From the NCBI RefSeq assembly GCF_014201335.1, contig NZ_JACHEB010000002.1:531875-595874 (forward strand): a stretch of 64,000 nt of DNA, given 5' to 3'. Positions 7,982-16,059 of the stretch are shown piece by piece (the stretch's first letter is position 1; each line of letters begins with the position of its first letter). The notes under the pieces are model-generated. The model did no database searches and was not told where the DNA came from. It saw nothing but the letters and a program-made list of their open reading frames with translations. Made by a program: the position numbers and the translations under genes. The stretch comes from Tunturiibacter gelidiferens (lineage in GTDB: Bacteria > Acidobacteriota > Terriglobia > Terriglobales > Acidobacteriaceae).

Positions 7982-8182
7982 ATGGCTGTTGTTTGTCCGG
8001 AGTGCGATAACCCGATTGTGGTGGACGCCGATGAAGTGGAGGAGGGTGAGACGGTTCAGTGCGAAGAGTGCGGAATCGACCTCGAGGTGATTTCGGTAGA
8101 TCCTCTGGAGCTGGCGGCTATTGACGATGCGGGCTATGACGATGAAGATGTGACACGTGCCGCCGAAGAGGACGAAGAGTAA
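7982..8182 (+). CDS. LysW-like zinc-ribbon carrier-type protein
   Basis: The product is 66 aa and very acidic. The N-terminus is a zinc ribbon with CPEC at residues 5-8 and CEEC at 27-30, followed by [16 protein letters not shown], the pattern of LysW/ArgW. That protein carries amino acid intermediates on its C-terminal Glu in lysine and arginine biosynthesis. The tail is EEDEE rather than the usual EDWGE, although it still ends in Glu. None of the partner genes (lysX, lysZ, argC-like) is in the window. It may be an orphan carrier or only a structural relative. A strong Shine-Dalgarno precedes the ATG. Confidence 0.7.
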   Translation: MAVVCPECDNPIVVDADEVEEGETVQCEECGIDLEVISVDPLELAAIDDAGYDDEDVTRAAEEDEE

Positions 8183-8207
8183 CGGCTGGTCTGGATGGAG
8201 ATAGCCG

Positions 8208-8213
8208 TATACT
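8208..8213 (+). promoter_or_regulatory. Candidate -10 with almost no leader
   Basis: TATACT ends eight bases before ATG 8222, and no Shine-Dalgarno lies between. If used, transcription would start at or next to the start codon, giving a nearly leaderless message. No strong -35 is seen. Confidence 0.3.
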
Positions 8214-8221
8214 GAAAGAAT

Positions 8222-8611
8222 ATGAAGAGTACTGATCGCTTGGTCCGTTCGTTTGTCGGTAAGGTGATTCTCGCGTCCTGTTCGGTGGTGATTTTGGCTG
8301 TGGGTGTGCGGGCTGTGTCTGCGGTTGCGGAGCAGCAGCGTGGGCCTGTGCAGCGGGTGGTTCAGGGTAAGGTCATCGATGGCGGCGGGGCGATTGTGAA
8401 GGGCGCGGTGGTGTATTTGAAGGACGACCACAGCCTTGCGGTGAAGAGCTACTTTTCCGATGACGAGGGTGCGTATCGGTTTGGGCAGCTGGCTCAGAAT
8501 ACAGATTATGAGATCTGGGCTGAGAGCAACGGGAAGAAGAGCCCGGTGAAGACGATCAGCTCGTTCGATAATAAGAATCAGTTTTATATCGATTTGAAGA
8601 TTGGGAAGTAG
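8222..8611 (+). CDS. Secreted protein with carboxypeptidase-regulatory-like domain
   Basis: The product is 129 aa. An N-terminal hydrophobic segment (residues ~13-35) acts as a signal peptide or anchor. The remainder is one CarboxypepD_reg-like beta-sandwich: VQGKVIDGGGAIVKGAVVYLKDD, then YFSDDEGAYRFGQLAQNTDYEIWAES. In other bacteria this fold sits at the N-terminus of TonB-dependent receptors or in adhesins; alone it probably serves as a periplasmic binding or scaffold domain. It lies 39 bases after the LysW-like gene on the same strand but has its own possible promoter. Confidence 0.75.
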   Translation: MKSTDRLVRSFVGKVILASCSVVILAVGVRAVSAVAEQQRGPVQRVVQGKVIDGGGAIVKGAVVYLKDDHSLAVKSYFSDDEGAYRFGQLAQNTDYEIWAESNGKKSPVKTISSFDNKNQFYIDLKIGK

Positions 8612-8658
8612 GAGCCGCCCGCGGAAGCTGAATGAGCCGCTTCCGCGATATCGAGCTG

Positions 8659-8901
8659 CTACTCCTTCGTCTTCAGCTTCGCCTCGTTCTCCTGGATGAA
8701 TGCTTCGATTTGAGGAGCGCTGGCGAGGATGCGGAGCCACTGTTCTTTGTATAGAGTGACCGGAAAGCGCCCCATACCATAGAGCGACACTGCTCCCTTT
8801 TCGCTTACCTTGAGGGTGATGCCGGCTTTTTCTTTAGTCTTGAGTTGGGCGTTTTCGGCCCTGAGGCGCTCGAGTTCCGCCTTCATCGCTTCTTCGTTCA
8901 T
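8659..8901 (-). CDS. Small conserved hypothetical with coiled-coil N-terminus
   Basis: The product is 80 aa from ATG 8901, chosen because AGGAGG lies nine bases upstream; a longer frame to 8994 has no such signal. Residues 1-25 form a charged coiled coil (MKAELERLRAENAQLK). Residues 27-55 hold the compact motif VSEKGAVSLYGMGRFPVTLY, followed by KEQWLRIL and a helical tail. From memory, the 'G-x-SxYGxGRFPVTLYxxQW' motif recurs in small proteins of several phyla with no assigned function. The short leucine/charge heptads suggest oligomerisation. It stands alone between two convergent or unrelated genes. Confidence 0.7.
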   Translation of the reverse strand: MNEEAMKAELERLRAENAQLKTKEKAGITLKVSEKGAVSLYGMGRFPVTLYKEQWLRILASAPQIEAFIQENEAKLKTKE

Positions 8902-9025
8902 TTGCTTTCCTCCTGTTTTCGGTGTTCCAGGCCGTTGGTGATGGATCGGGGGATTGACTCTCATCGACTTTCGTTTATCTGGGAAACAGCCCACCCGTGG
9001 TTTAAGTGTAAAGTCATTTATTTTG

Positions 9026-9073
9026 TGGTGCCAGAAGAGTGACTTGAACCCACGACCGATTAGGGTCTACGTA
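9026..9073 (-). pseudogene. 3' fragment of a tRNA gene (T-arm, acceptor 3' strand and CCA)
   Basis: On the minus strand the text GGTCGTGGGTTCAAGTCAC leads into TCTTCTGGCACCA. This looks like a variable loop, T-arm with TTCAAGT loop, acceptor 3' strand TTCTGGC, discriminator A and CCA. No matching GCCAGAA 5' half, D-arm or anticodon arm is found upstream. The T-stem pairs poorly (two mismatches). A bare tRNA 3' end is the usual scar of integration or excision at a tRNA gene. Which tRNA it came from cannot be decided. Confidence 0.55.
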
Positions 9074-9104
9074 TGGATCCGCCGCGGTTGTTTATTTTGC
9101 GGGC

Positions 9105-9170
9105 GATTGACGGCGAAAGCAAATGCAAGGGATACTGCGCCTTCGGCTATGCGCGGGATCAGGATGACGA
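9105..9170. repeat. Fragment of CAAAAG-type dispersed intergenic repeat
   Basis: The text CGGCGAAAGCAAATGCAAGG with GCGCCTTCGGC and GGGATCAGGATGACGA resembles the array region at 4790-4903 and the segment at 9770-9820 (CTTCGGTCGGAATGACGA). It is probably a degraded member of the same intergenic repeat class; the call rests on short matches only. Confidence 0.3.
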
Positions 9171-9188
9171 TATTTTTGTGAAGGGCAC

Positions 9189-9668
9189 TTAGTCGGCGAT
9201 GCCGGGGTTGGGTGGGTCGATGCCGAGCGCGGTGGCGAGGGCGATGAGGTGGTCCTGCTCCTGCATGAGGATCTCGCGGATGGATTCGCCGATGGCGTAT
9301 TCGTTGAGCTCGTCGCACTGCTTGATGCGGCGGCGATAGTTGGCGATGGTTTCTTTCTCGTTTTCGAGGTCGAAGCGGAGCATTTCTTCGTTCTTTTCGG
9401 AGGTCTTGACGAGCTTGGGGGTTGCGGTGGGCATGCCGCCGAGATAGTCGATGTGATTGGCGAGGGCGATGGCGTGGGCGAGCTCTTCGGTAGCGTGGAT
9501 GGCGAGTTCGTCAGCGATGTTCATGTACTGCGCGCCCTTGAGGACCTGCGAGTAATTGACGTAGGAGATGATGGCTTGATATTCGCGGGAGAGATCTTCG
9601 TTCAGATAGTCGATGAGTTTTTCGCGGGTGAGGGTGGCGGTGGGTGCGCTTTCTTTTTTGTCAGACAT
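9189..9668 (-). CDS. Ferritin-like domain protein (bacterioferritin-type)
   Basis: The product is 159 aa, a four-helix bundle of the ferritin-like superfamily. Candidate di-iron ligands are Glu in LSREYQAIISY, Glu and His in TEELAHA, Glu in the NEKETIANYRRRI helix and Glu/His in MQEQDHL, which follows the E...ExxH...E...ExxH pattern of bacterioferritins and rubrerythrin-like proteins. GGAGAAC precedes ATG 9668. No haem-binding Met is obvious. It is probably a cytoplasmic iron-storage or peroxide-detoxifying protein. It is transcribed alone, with repeats upstream between it and galU. Confidence 0.82.
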   Translation of the reverse strand: MSDKKESAPTATLTREKLIDYLNEDLSREYQAIISYVNYSQVLKGAQYMNIADELAIHATEELAHAIALANHIDYLGGMPTATPKLVKTSEKNEEMLRFDLENEKETIANYRRRIKQCDELNEYAIGESIREILMQEQDHLIALATALGIDPPNPGIAD

Positions 9669-9769
9669 TTGTTCTCCAAGATTTCTGTGGTGCGCGGTCT
9701 TCGGTTTGAGATGCAGAAACGATCTCTGGAGTTTGTGACGGAATATGTGGAGATAGAGGCAGCTCGGGG

Positions 9770-9905
9770 CGAACAGCAGGTTCCTACACTACGCTTCGCT
9801 TCGGTCGGAATGACGAGCTAAGTGGCAGGTGCGAGGGCTTTGCTGCCCTTGCGGCTCACGATGGGACTGTGAGCCGCTTCGGTCGAGACGAACCTAATTT
9901 CTGTC
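9770..9905. repeat. Dispersed hairpin repeat, family 2, copy b
   Basis: A perfect 9-bp stem GCGGCTCAC (9851-9859) / GTGAGCCGC (9869-9877) encloses the loop GATGGGACT, followed by TTCGGTCGAGACGA. Compared with copy a at 4636-4690, the loop and tail are conserved while both stem strands differ in a paired way. An associated CTTCGCTTCGGTCGGAATGACGA segment lies at about 9792-9815. Confidence 0.65.
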
Positions 9906-9933
9906 AAAAGGGCTGTGGTTTGTGGACGGATGG

Positions 9934-10824
9934 TTACAGCGGGAGGGATTTTAGCCAGGTGCGGAAACTTGGGCCTAGGTCTTTGTTTTTGAGGGCGAAT
10001 TCAACGGTGGCGCGGAGGTAGCCTTGCTTGTCACCAGCGTCGTGGCGGGTGCCTTCGTAGACGAAGCCGTAGACTTTTTCGTGCTGCAGGAGGGCCTTGA
10101 TGCCGTCGGTGAGCTGGAGTTCGCCGCCGGCGCCAGGGGTGATGTGCTCGAGCATGTCGAAGATGCGCGGGGTGAGAATGTAGCGGCCGATGATGGCGTT
10201 CTGCGAGGGCGCGTCGTGGGGTTTTGGCTTTTCGACGAGGTCTTTGACGGCGAGGAGACGCGGGTTTTTGGGGTCGGGAGTGCAGTCGAGGCAGCCGTAG
10301 TTTTGAATGGCCGCGCCTTCGACGACTTCGGAGCCGAGGATGCTGGATTGGATCTCATTGAACGCTTCGACCATCTGCTTCATGCAGGGAGTGGTGGCGT
10401 CGACGATGTCGTCGGGGAGGAGGACAGCGAAGGGTTCGTCGCCGACGAGCTCTTTGGCCATGAGAACCGCGTGGCCGAGGCCGAGGGGTTTGGGCTGGCG
10501 GGTGTAGGTGATCTTGGCGAGCTTGGAGACGGAGCGGGCGACCTCGAGAAGGGCGGTTTTATTTTTTGCGGCTAGTGAGGCTTCGAGCTCGGGGCTGATG
10601 TCGAAGTGGTCTTCCATGGTGGATTTGCCGCGGCTAGTGACGAAGATGATCTCGGTGCAGCCGGCGGCTACGGCCTCTTCGACGCCGTACTGGATGAGAG
10701 GCTTGTCGACGAGGCAGAGCATCTCTTTGGGTATGGCCTTGGTGGCGGGGAGGAAGCGTGTGCCCATTCCTGCGGCGGGAAAGACTGCTTTGCGGATTTT
10801 TTGGTGGGTCATGGATTGAGTCAT
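9934..10824 (-). CDS. galU: UTP-glucose-1-phosphate uridylyltransferase
   Basis: The product is 296 aa, normal for the family, and makes UDP-glucose from UTP and glucose-1-phosphate for cell-envelope and exopolysaccharide synthesis. The nucleotide-binding start VFPAAGMGTRFLPATKAIPK is intact, followed by EMLCLVDKPLIQYGVEEA, the LGHAVLMA segment and VLLPDDI. Later motifs VEKP and the GGELQLTDGI stretch are those of GalU. ATG 10824 is preferred because AAGGA lies four bases upstream; an adjacent TTG would add one residue. It is cytoplasmic and transcribed alone. Confidence 0.95.
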   Translation of the reverse strand: MTQSMTHQKIRKAVFPAAGMGTRFLPATKAIPKEMLCLVDKPLIQYGVEEAVAAGCTEIIFVTSRGKSTMEDHFDISPELEASLAAKNKTALLEVARSVSKLAKITYTRQPKPLGLGHAVLMAKELVGDEPFAVLLPDDIVDATTPCMKQMVEAFNEIQSSILGSEVVEGAAIQNYGCLDCTPDPKNPRLLAVKDLVEKPKPHDAPSQNAIIGRYILTPRIFDMLEHITPGAGGELQLTDGIKALLQHEKVYGFVYEGTRHDAGDKQGYLRATVEFALKNKDLGPSFRTWLKSLPL

Positions 10825-10996
10825 CAATTCCTTGGATGCAAACAGTGTTACAGAAATGCTAGCAGCATCAGATTGATATTGGGATAGCGAGATCTTATTG
10901 GGTAAAACTGCTCACCGCAGTCGCCGTGAGAGTTAGCTCAGGTATGAATGCCGTATCCAATCCTAGCGAATCGCCATACTTCGAAATGCAGCGAGT

Positions 10997-11641
10997 TCAT
11001 TTGTCAAAAGGGAAGGGGTCCGCTGTCGGCAGCAGGTTTCTCGCGTCTGCGCATCCTTTGTACTTCCAGAAACAACTGTAGTTGAAGGCAGTGTAGCGTC
11101 GCCGGTCCTCAGCAGAGGCTTTTGGGGTCATGTGCACGGTGAACGACCAATAACGAAACACCTCAGTGGTCCCCCATCCAGCCTGGACCGGCTGTTGGGT
11201 ATTTTCTCGTCCCCAGTGCTCCTGCTCTTGAAACGATACCCGAGACGGATGGACCGATCCATCCTCTATGCCAGTGCCGAACGCAGCTTCTTTCCTGACA
11301 ATTACTGAGTCCTTCACATCGAATACCACGCCGAAAGTTTCGCCTGAACCTCTCCACCATCGCGGAAGTCGTGCATTGTCTATTCTTTTGTGCCATTCGC
11401 ATTTGGAGGGATCGCAGGGACCATACGGCTCTGCGTTAATCTTTCCAGCTAATCGTTGTGCGTCTTCGAAAGTGGAATGCCCGAGTTGAAGCGTTTTGAG
11501 TTCGCTGAAGAGATAGCGGGCATGAATCGATGGAAAGAACAAATAGGCACTACACAGGAGTATCAACAGGCCGAAAAAAAAGACTAGCCAGCCTCTCGAT
11601 ACGTTACCGAAACGAGAGGCCCCAAGGTTGGTAGAACGCAT
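10997..11641 (-). CDS. Hypothetical membrane-anchored protein
   Basis: The product is 214 aa. One N-terminal transmembrane helix (WLVFFFGLLILLCSAYLFF) leaves the rest outside the cytoplasm. The soluble part has paired Cys in YGPCDPSKCEWH and late Cys in YSCFWKYKGCADARN, which could form disulfides in the periplasm. No known domain is recognised. It starts two bases after the stop of the DUF885 gene on the same strand, so the two are probably cotranscribed and translationally coupled. Its codons are more AT-rich at third positions than neighbours, a possible sign of later acquisition. Confidence 0.65.
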   Translation of the reverse strand: MRSTNLGASRFGNVSRGWLVFFFGLLILLCSAYLFFPSIHARYLFSELKTLQLGHSTFEDAQRLAGKINAEPYGPCDPSKCEWHKRIDNARLPRWWRGSGETFGVVFDVKDSVIVRKEAAFGTGIEDGSVHPSRVSFQEQEHWGRENTQQPVQAGWGTTEVFRYWSFTVHMTPKASAEDRRRYTAFNYSCFWKYKGCADARNLLPTADPFPFDK

Positions 11642-11643
11642 CT

Positions 11644-13410
11644 CTAGAGGACCGGCGAGTCGTCGTGGAGCATGGCTTTGCGGACGATTTTGATGGGGGC
11701 GAAGCCCTGGCGCATGAAGTCGTCGTGGAAGGCCTGGAGGTTGAACGCTGCGCCTTGTTTCTTCATCATGTCGGCGCGGAGCTTCATGATCTCGAGCTTG
11801 CCTAAGGTGTAGTAGAGGTAGGTGGCGTCGGCGGTGCCGCGCTTGGTTTCGACGAGGCCGACGGAATGGGACTGGTAGCCGTCGGTGACGAAGAAGTTGA
11901 CGGCCTGGTCGAAGGTGAATTGGCCGGTGTGGAGCTTGATGGAGTTGACGAAGCGGGCGTCGCGGAGGAGCGCGTCCTGGATCTGGCCGAGGCGGATGAG
12001 TTTGGCTTCGCGCTCATTTTGAGCTCCGGTGCCGGGTTGGCCGTAGCCCTGGTCAAGCATCATCTGCTCGGTGTAGTGGGCCCAGCCTTCGATGTTGGTG
12101 TTGGCTCCGAGGACCTTGCGGATGGTGGAGGGGAACTGCGGGGTCCAGAGGTATTGGATGTAGTGGCCGGGGTAGGCCTCGTGAACGCTGGTGGAGATGA
12201 TGGTGCCGACGTTGAACTCGGACATGTGTTCGGCGATGTGCTCGGGTGTCCAGGTTTTTTCAGGCAAAGTTACGTTGAAGTAGGCCTTGGTGGAGTGGGT
12301 TTCGAAGGGGCCCGGAGGGTCCATGGAGGCCGAGGTGGTGGCGCGCATGAAGGGTGGGGTTTCTTCGAGGGTGGGCTCGACCTTGGAGGGGATGGTGATG
12401 ATGTGGTGGGTGTTGATGAAGTCGATGAGGCTGGCGAAGGTGTTGTTGAAGGTTTCGAGGAGTTTGTCTGGGGCGGGGTGGATGGTGGCTAGTTCGGCGA
12501 GGACCTGCTGGGGAGTTTTGGTGGGGTCGACTTCTTTGGCTACGCGGGCGAACTCGGCCTGGTTTTTGTGCAGGTCGGCGTAGGCGATTTCGAGGAGGTG
12601 ATCGAGGGGGATGTCGACCATCTCGTCGTAGGCGAGTTTTTTGGCGAAGGTGTCGGCCCCGAATTTGTAGTCGCCGTTGGAGTGGGGGAGGAGATCGGAT
12701 TTTAGCCACGCTTCGTAGGCTTTGAGAGCTTCGATGACGGCTGCGTTCGACTTTGCGAAGGCGGTTTTGGTGTCGGCGTCGGTGGCATCGGTGAAGGCAG
12801 AGGGGACGTCGGTCTGGAAGAAGCTGATATCACCGTCGATTTGTTCGAGGGCTATTTCGGTGTAGATGTGGGGTGGGTTCTTTAGATTTTTGCGGGCTTC
12901 GAGAAGGGCCTGTGGCATCTGCTTTTCGCGCTCGACCAAGGATTTGAGACGCGTGTCGGCGGGGGCGTAGGGACGCTCCATGATGGCGAAGGCGGAGGCG
13001 GTGATTCCGGTGGAGTAGCTATCGGGATTCTTCTCCCAGGGACGAATGACTTCGAGGGAGAGGAGGGTGCTGCGTATGCTATTCAGGAGGATGGCGCGAT
13101 CGCCGGCTACGGAGGCGTCGAGGGTGGATGGATCGATGGCTTCGACTTTCTTCTCGTAGGCGTGGAGGGCGGCGATTTGTTTTTGGATGTTTGCGGCGGA
13201 GTAGTCTTCGAGCTGGGTGTCGTACTGATGGAGACCGTCGGCGGTGCCGTTGGTGGGGGTGAAGTGGAAGTAGACGTCGGAGAAGTACTGGTCGGCGAGG
13301 TAGTTGAAGGTCTGGACGCCGCCGTCGGCTGAGAGATGCTGGGCGTGCGTTGCGGATGTGAGCATGAGAGATCCGAGCACGGCGATGAGCGAGAGGCGAT
13401 AGTTGCGCAT
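11644..13410 (-). CDS. DUF885 family secreted peptidase-like protein
   Basis: The product is 588 aa with a clear signal peptide (YRLSLIAVLGSLMLTSATHA). It is largely helical and carries HEAYPGHYIQYLW, the HExxxGH zinc-type signature of the DUF885 family, with a later EGWAHYTEQMML segment that supplies the expected downstream Glu. Related proteins are M32/M2-like metallopeptidases. It should act in the periplasm on peptides. It is cotranscribed with the 214-aa protein behind it and divergent from the FkbM methyltransferase, with about 100 bases between. Confidence 0.85.
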   Translation of the reverse strand: MRNYRLSLIAVLGSLMLTSATHAQHLSADGGVQTFNYLADQYFSDVYFHFTPTNGTADGLHQYDTQLEDYSAANIQKQIAALHAYEKKVEAIDPSTLDASVAGDRAILLNSIRSTLLSLEVIRPWEKNPDSYSTGITASAFAIMERPYAPADTRLKSLVEREKQMPQALLEARKNLKNPPHIYTEIALEQIDGDISFFQTDVPSAFTDATDADTKTAFAKSNAAVIEALKAYEAWLKSDLLPHSNGDYKFGADTFAKKLAYDEMVDIPLDHLLEIAYADLHKNQAEFARVAKEVDPTKTPQQVLAELATIHPAPDKLLETFNNTFASLIDFINTHHIITIPSKVEPTLEETPPFMRATTSASMDPPGPFETHSTKAYFNVTLPEKTWTPEHIAEHMSEFNVGTIISTSVHEAYPGHYIQYLWTPQFPSTIRKVLGANTNIEGWAHYTEQMMLDQGYGQPGTGAQNEREAKLIRLGQIQDALLRDARFVNSIKLHTGQFTFDQAVNFFVTDGYQSHSVGLVETKRGTADATYLYYTLGKLEIMKLRADMMKKQGAAFNLQAFHDDFMRQGFAPIKIVRKAMLHDDSPVL

Positions 13411-13517
13411 GTGATTTGAGGACAGTGTACGGCGAGAAGGGAGTGTAGGAGAAGCACGTTTTCGATATTGCCCATTCTCCGAGTGAGCGTTTCTGAGTAT
13501 GCTTACGAAAGAGGTAT

Positions 13518-14387
13518 TTGTCTTTGGCCCTGACGAGCAAACTGCGACACTCCAAACTTACCCACGTGGCTCGAAGCGGCTTGCGATGGGTTCATCGCTT
13601 GAGACATCGGGATGGCGAGCCTCTCACTTGCGAAGTTGCTCGCGGGCTCTCGTTTCGAATTCATCCGAAGGGCGAACTCACGGAGTTTTTAGCTTTGGGG
13701 CCACTCTTCGAACGAACGGAGATGAAGCTAGTCGCGAAACTGCTGAAGCCACGGATGAAGGTTGTGGATGCGGGTGCAAATATTGGTCTTTACTCTCTGC
13801 TGGCGGCCAAGTGCGTGGGAGCGGACGGTCAGATATGGGCCTTCGAGCCATCACAAACGACCTTCAAGTTTTTTGTCGATAATCTCGCCCTCAATGGGGT
13901 GAGCACGGTAGAGACGCATCGTCTTGCGCTAAGCGACGTTAAAGGAGAGCTGACGCTGCGCGCCGAACAGGGCTTTGGCGATCTGTATCGTCATCTCGAC
14001 TATTCGGGGAATGCTTCGGAAGGCGATGCGGTGGAGTCTGTTGCAGTCGTTACGCTCGACGATTTCGCCTCTTCCGAGAAGATCGATCAGATCGACTTTC
14101 TTAAGATCGACGTGGAAGGCGGGGAGCTTTGCCTGCTGAAGGGAGCAAAGCAGCTGCTTTCGCGATCACCGAATGTGGTCGTCATGTTTGAAAGCGAAGA
14201 GGACTGGTGCCAGCGAAGCGGCTGCACCGCGGAAGATACGTTTGATCTGCTGAGAAGCCTGGGTTTTGGCCTATATTCCTGGTCAAAACGTAGCGAAAAT
14301 TGGTCAACGGATTCGCGGGAGCTGAGCAAAAGTCGTACGGTTTGGGCGGCGCGGCGGCCTGAACTGCTTCAGGCTGCTGTCGGATAG
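13518..14387 (+). CDS. FkbM family SAM-dependent methyltransferase
   Basis: The product is 289 aa. Motif I is VVDAGANIGLYSLLA (about residues 80-96), with the acidic IWAFEPSQ motif II, then LKIDVEGGELCLLKGA, the FkbM signature. Members O-methylate sugars or small hydroxyl groups of envelope glycans and secondary metabolites; the substrate here is unknown. The start is TTG 13518, with AGAGG four bases upstream; no ATG in the right region precedes the conserved part. No glycosyltransferases sit next to it. Confidence 0.85.
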   Translation: MSLALTSKLRHSKLTHVARSGLRWVHRLRHRDGEPLTCEVARGLSFRIHPKGELTEFLALGPLFERTEMKLVAKLLKPRMKVVDAGANIGLYSLLAAKCVGADGQIWAFEPSQTTFKFFVDNLALNGVSTVETHRLALSDVKGELTLRAEQGFGDLYRHLDYSGNASEGDAVESVAVVTLDDFASSEKIDQIDFLKIDVEGGELCLLKGAKQLLSRSPNVVVMFESEEDWCQRSGCTAEDTFDLLRSLGFGLYSWSKRSENWSTDSRELSKSRTVWAARRPELLQAAVG

Positions 14388-14388
14388 C

Positions 14389-14868
14389 CTATACCGGCTC
14401 TTGCCGAGCGATGCCGTCGGGGCGGTCGAAGAGCGGAGATTCCTTTGAGGCGATGGGAATGACGTCGTAGCGCGCCATGACGTTGCCGATATATGCGAGG
14501 TTGGGCGGGTCTTCGGCTTTGAGCGCGGCGGCGATTTCGAGGAAGTACTCGGGACCGAGGCGGCCTGGGGTGAGCAGGCAGATGACGCGGGCGGTGGTCT
14601 GTTGGTCGTTGAGGCAGGAGTGGACGGTGCCGCGCGGGATGTGGAGTTGCTGGTCCGGGTGAAGGGTGATGCAGCGCTGGCCGACGGTCCAGGTGGTGAT
14701 GCCGTTCATGCCGAGAACGGTTTCGTCGCAGACGCGATGCAGGTGCGGGATGCTGATGTGAGCGTGTGGCGGGATGAGGAGCTCGAAGAGGTCGGCGGCG
14801 CCTTGGGTTTCATGGTGGCTCTGGAGAAAGGTGATGCTGAGTTTGCCGATCTGGATGGGTTTGTGCAT
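14389..14868 (-). CDS. Cupin domain protein
   Basis: The product is 159 aa with one cupin barrel. Motif 1 is PHAHISIPHLHRVCDETVLGMNG, with His residues and Glu in the metal-binding order, and motif 2 is IPRGTVHSCLN with the last His. AAAGGGG lies ahead of ATG 14868. Such stand-alone cupins may be sugar isomerases, dioxygenases or binding proteins; nothing here decides. The stop is one base from that of the convergent methyltransferase gene. Confidence 0.8.
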   Translation of the reverse strand: MHKPIQIGKLSITFLQSHHETQGAADLFELLIPPHAHISIPHLHRVCDETVLGMNGITTWTVGQRCITLHPDQQLHIPRGTVHSCLNDQQTTARVICLLTPGRLGPEYFLEIAAALKAEDPPNLAYIGNVMARYDVIPIASKESPLFDRPDGIARQEPV

Positions 14869-15090
14869 AGAACCCCTTTCCCGCCTCGATGAGCTGGACG
14901 ACTTCGCTGGCTATTGATTAGGACACGGAGATGGGGAAAAAGTTACGGAGAGTGAGTGAGATCGTCTACCTGATTGTTGATGGAGCCGCTGTGATGAAGG
15001 CTTGGGTTGGTGCTGTGAATCGATAGACGTGCCGATATCCTGGGATGCTATTCTTCTGAGCGCTGCATTGCCGGGGAGTCAGGAGGCATC

Positions 15091-16059
15091 GTGCGAGAAC
15101 GCGCGTTCTGTCTGATTGGGTCTTGGGTTGGGTGCTGGGCTCTGGGATTTTCTCCAATATGGGGACAGGTGGGCGGCGGTGTGGCTTTGGCTCCCGTGGT
15201 CAGGGAGGCGCATATCGCGGTGCAGTTGCGGGATGCGTGGGGAGAGCCGGTGAGGAGGCTTGAGGCGAGAAATTTTCAAGTGAAGCTTGTAGGGGGAGAG
15301 ATCTCGACTGCTATGCAGGTGAAGGTAGAAGGTGTTCGAGATAAGCGCAGTCATGGGATTGGAGTTCCGACGAAACTGCTGGCGGTGCTTTTGACGAATG
15401 ACGCTGGGGTAGTTCGCCAGTTGCCTGACAAGATGGATGCGTTATGGAAGGCGAACTGGAAGGTGAGCGTGTTGGATGCGCAGGGTCTTCAGACGCCTTA
15501 TGTGTCCTCTTCCTATCAGCTCAAGTTAGAACTGGCTCATAAGGGACAGACGCATCGCAGTACTAATCTGGCTGCGGCGAGATTGACGCGGTTCAAGGGA
15601 CGACGTGTTATTTTTTTGGTGACACAGCCGGGTGTACAACTGGACGACGTCATACTTGCGGAGTCACTGTTGTCTGGGGTTTCGGTGTATCACGTTGGAG
15701 GGGATCCCTGGAAGCAAGAGTTCCCTGCGGGATACTCTGACGCCGGCAACAACTCTCTTTCTTCTACCTCCTCGAATGAGGCGGTGAGCAGTGTAGCTGG
15801 AAACTCAGCAGGACCGGTGTTCGTAAGGGTGCGATATCGCGAGACTGAGGACAGAACCTTCGGAAGGGCGGTTCGCGATGCACTGCACGACGGATATGGC
15901 TATTACGACCTGACAGTGAACATGCCCGCGGATGTTAGACGGTTAGAGATGGCTGTAAACATTTCGGAGCCTACAGGGGGAACGTATTCCATTTATGCGC
16001 AGCCCTATGTTGCGCAGGGAAGATCTCCGCAGCTCACCTTGGTTGGAGCAAAGCGCTAA
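15091..16059 (+). CDS. VWFA-related secreted protein (acidobacterial type, degenerate)
   Basis: The product is 322 aa from GTG 15091, with GGAGG just upstream. The signal peptide is followed by the acidobacterial VWFA-related layout: a beta-rich start (IAVQLRDAWGEPVRRLEARNFQV) and a Rossmann-like part (KLLAVLLTNDAGV...RRVIFLVTQ). The DxSxS metal-binding motif of a true von Willebrand A domain is missing, so metal-dependent adhesion is unlikely. It probably acts as an envelope interaction protein. Its TAA stop overlaps the TAG stop of mfd on the other strand by four bases. Confidence 0.6.
   Translation: MRERAFCLIGSWVGCWALGFSPIWGQVGGGVALAPVVREAHIAVQLRDAWGEPVRRLEARNFQVKLVGGEISTAMQVKVEGVRDKRSHGIGVPTKLLAVLLTNDAGVVRQLPDKMDALWKANWKVSVLDAQGLQTPYVSSSYQLKLELAHKGQTHRSTNLAAARLTRFKGRRVIFLVTQPGVQLDDVILAESLLSGVSVYHVGGDPWKQEFPAGYSDAGNNSLSSTSSNEAVSSVAGNSAGPVFVRVRYRETEDRTFGRAVRDALHDGYGYYDLTVNMPADVRRLEMAVNISEPTGGTYSIYAQPYVAQGRSPQLTLVGAKR

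Noticed and set aside
9026..9073. Functional tRNA
   Set aside because: Only the 3' part exists; no 5' acceptor strand, D-arm or anticodon arm can be found.
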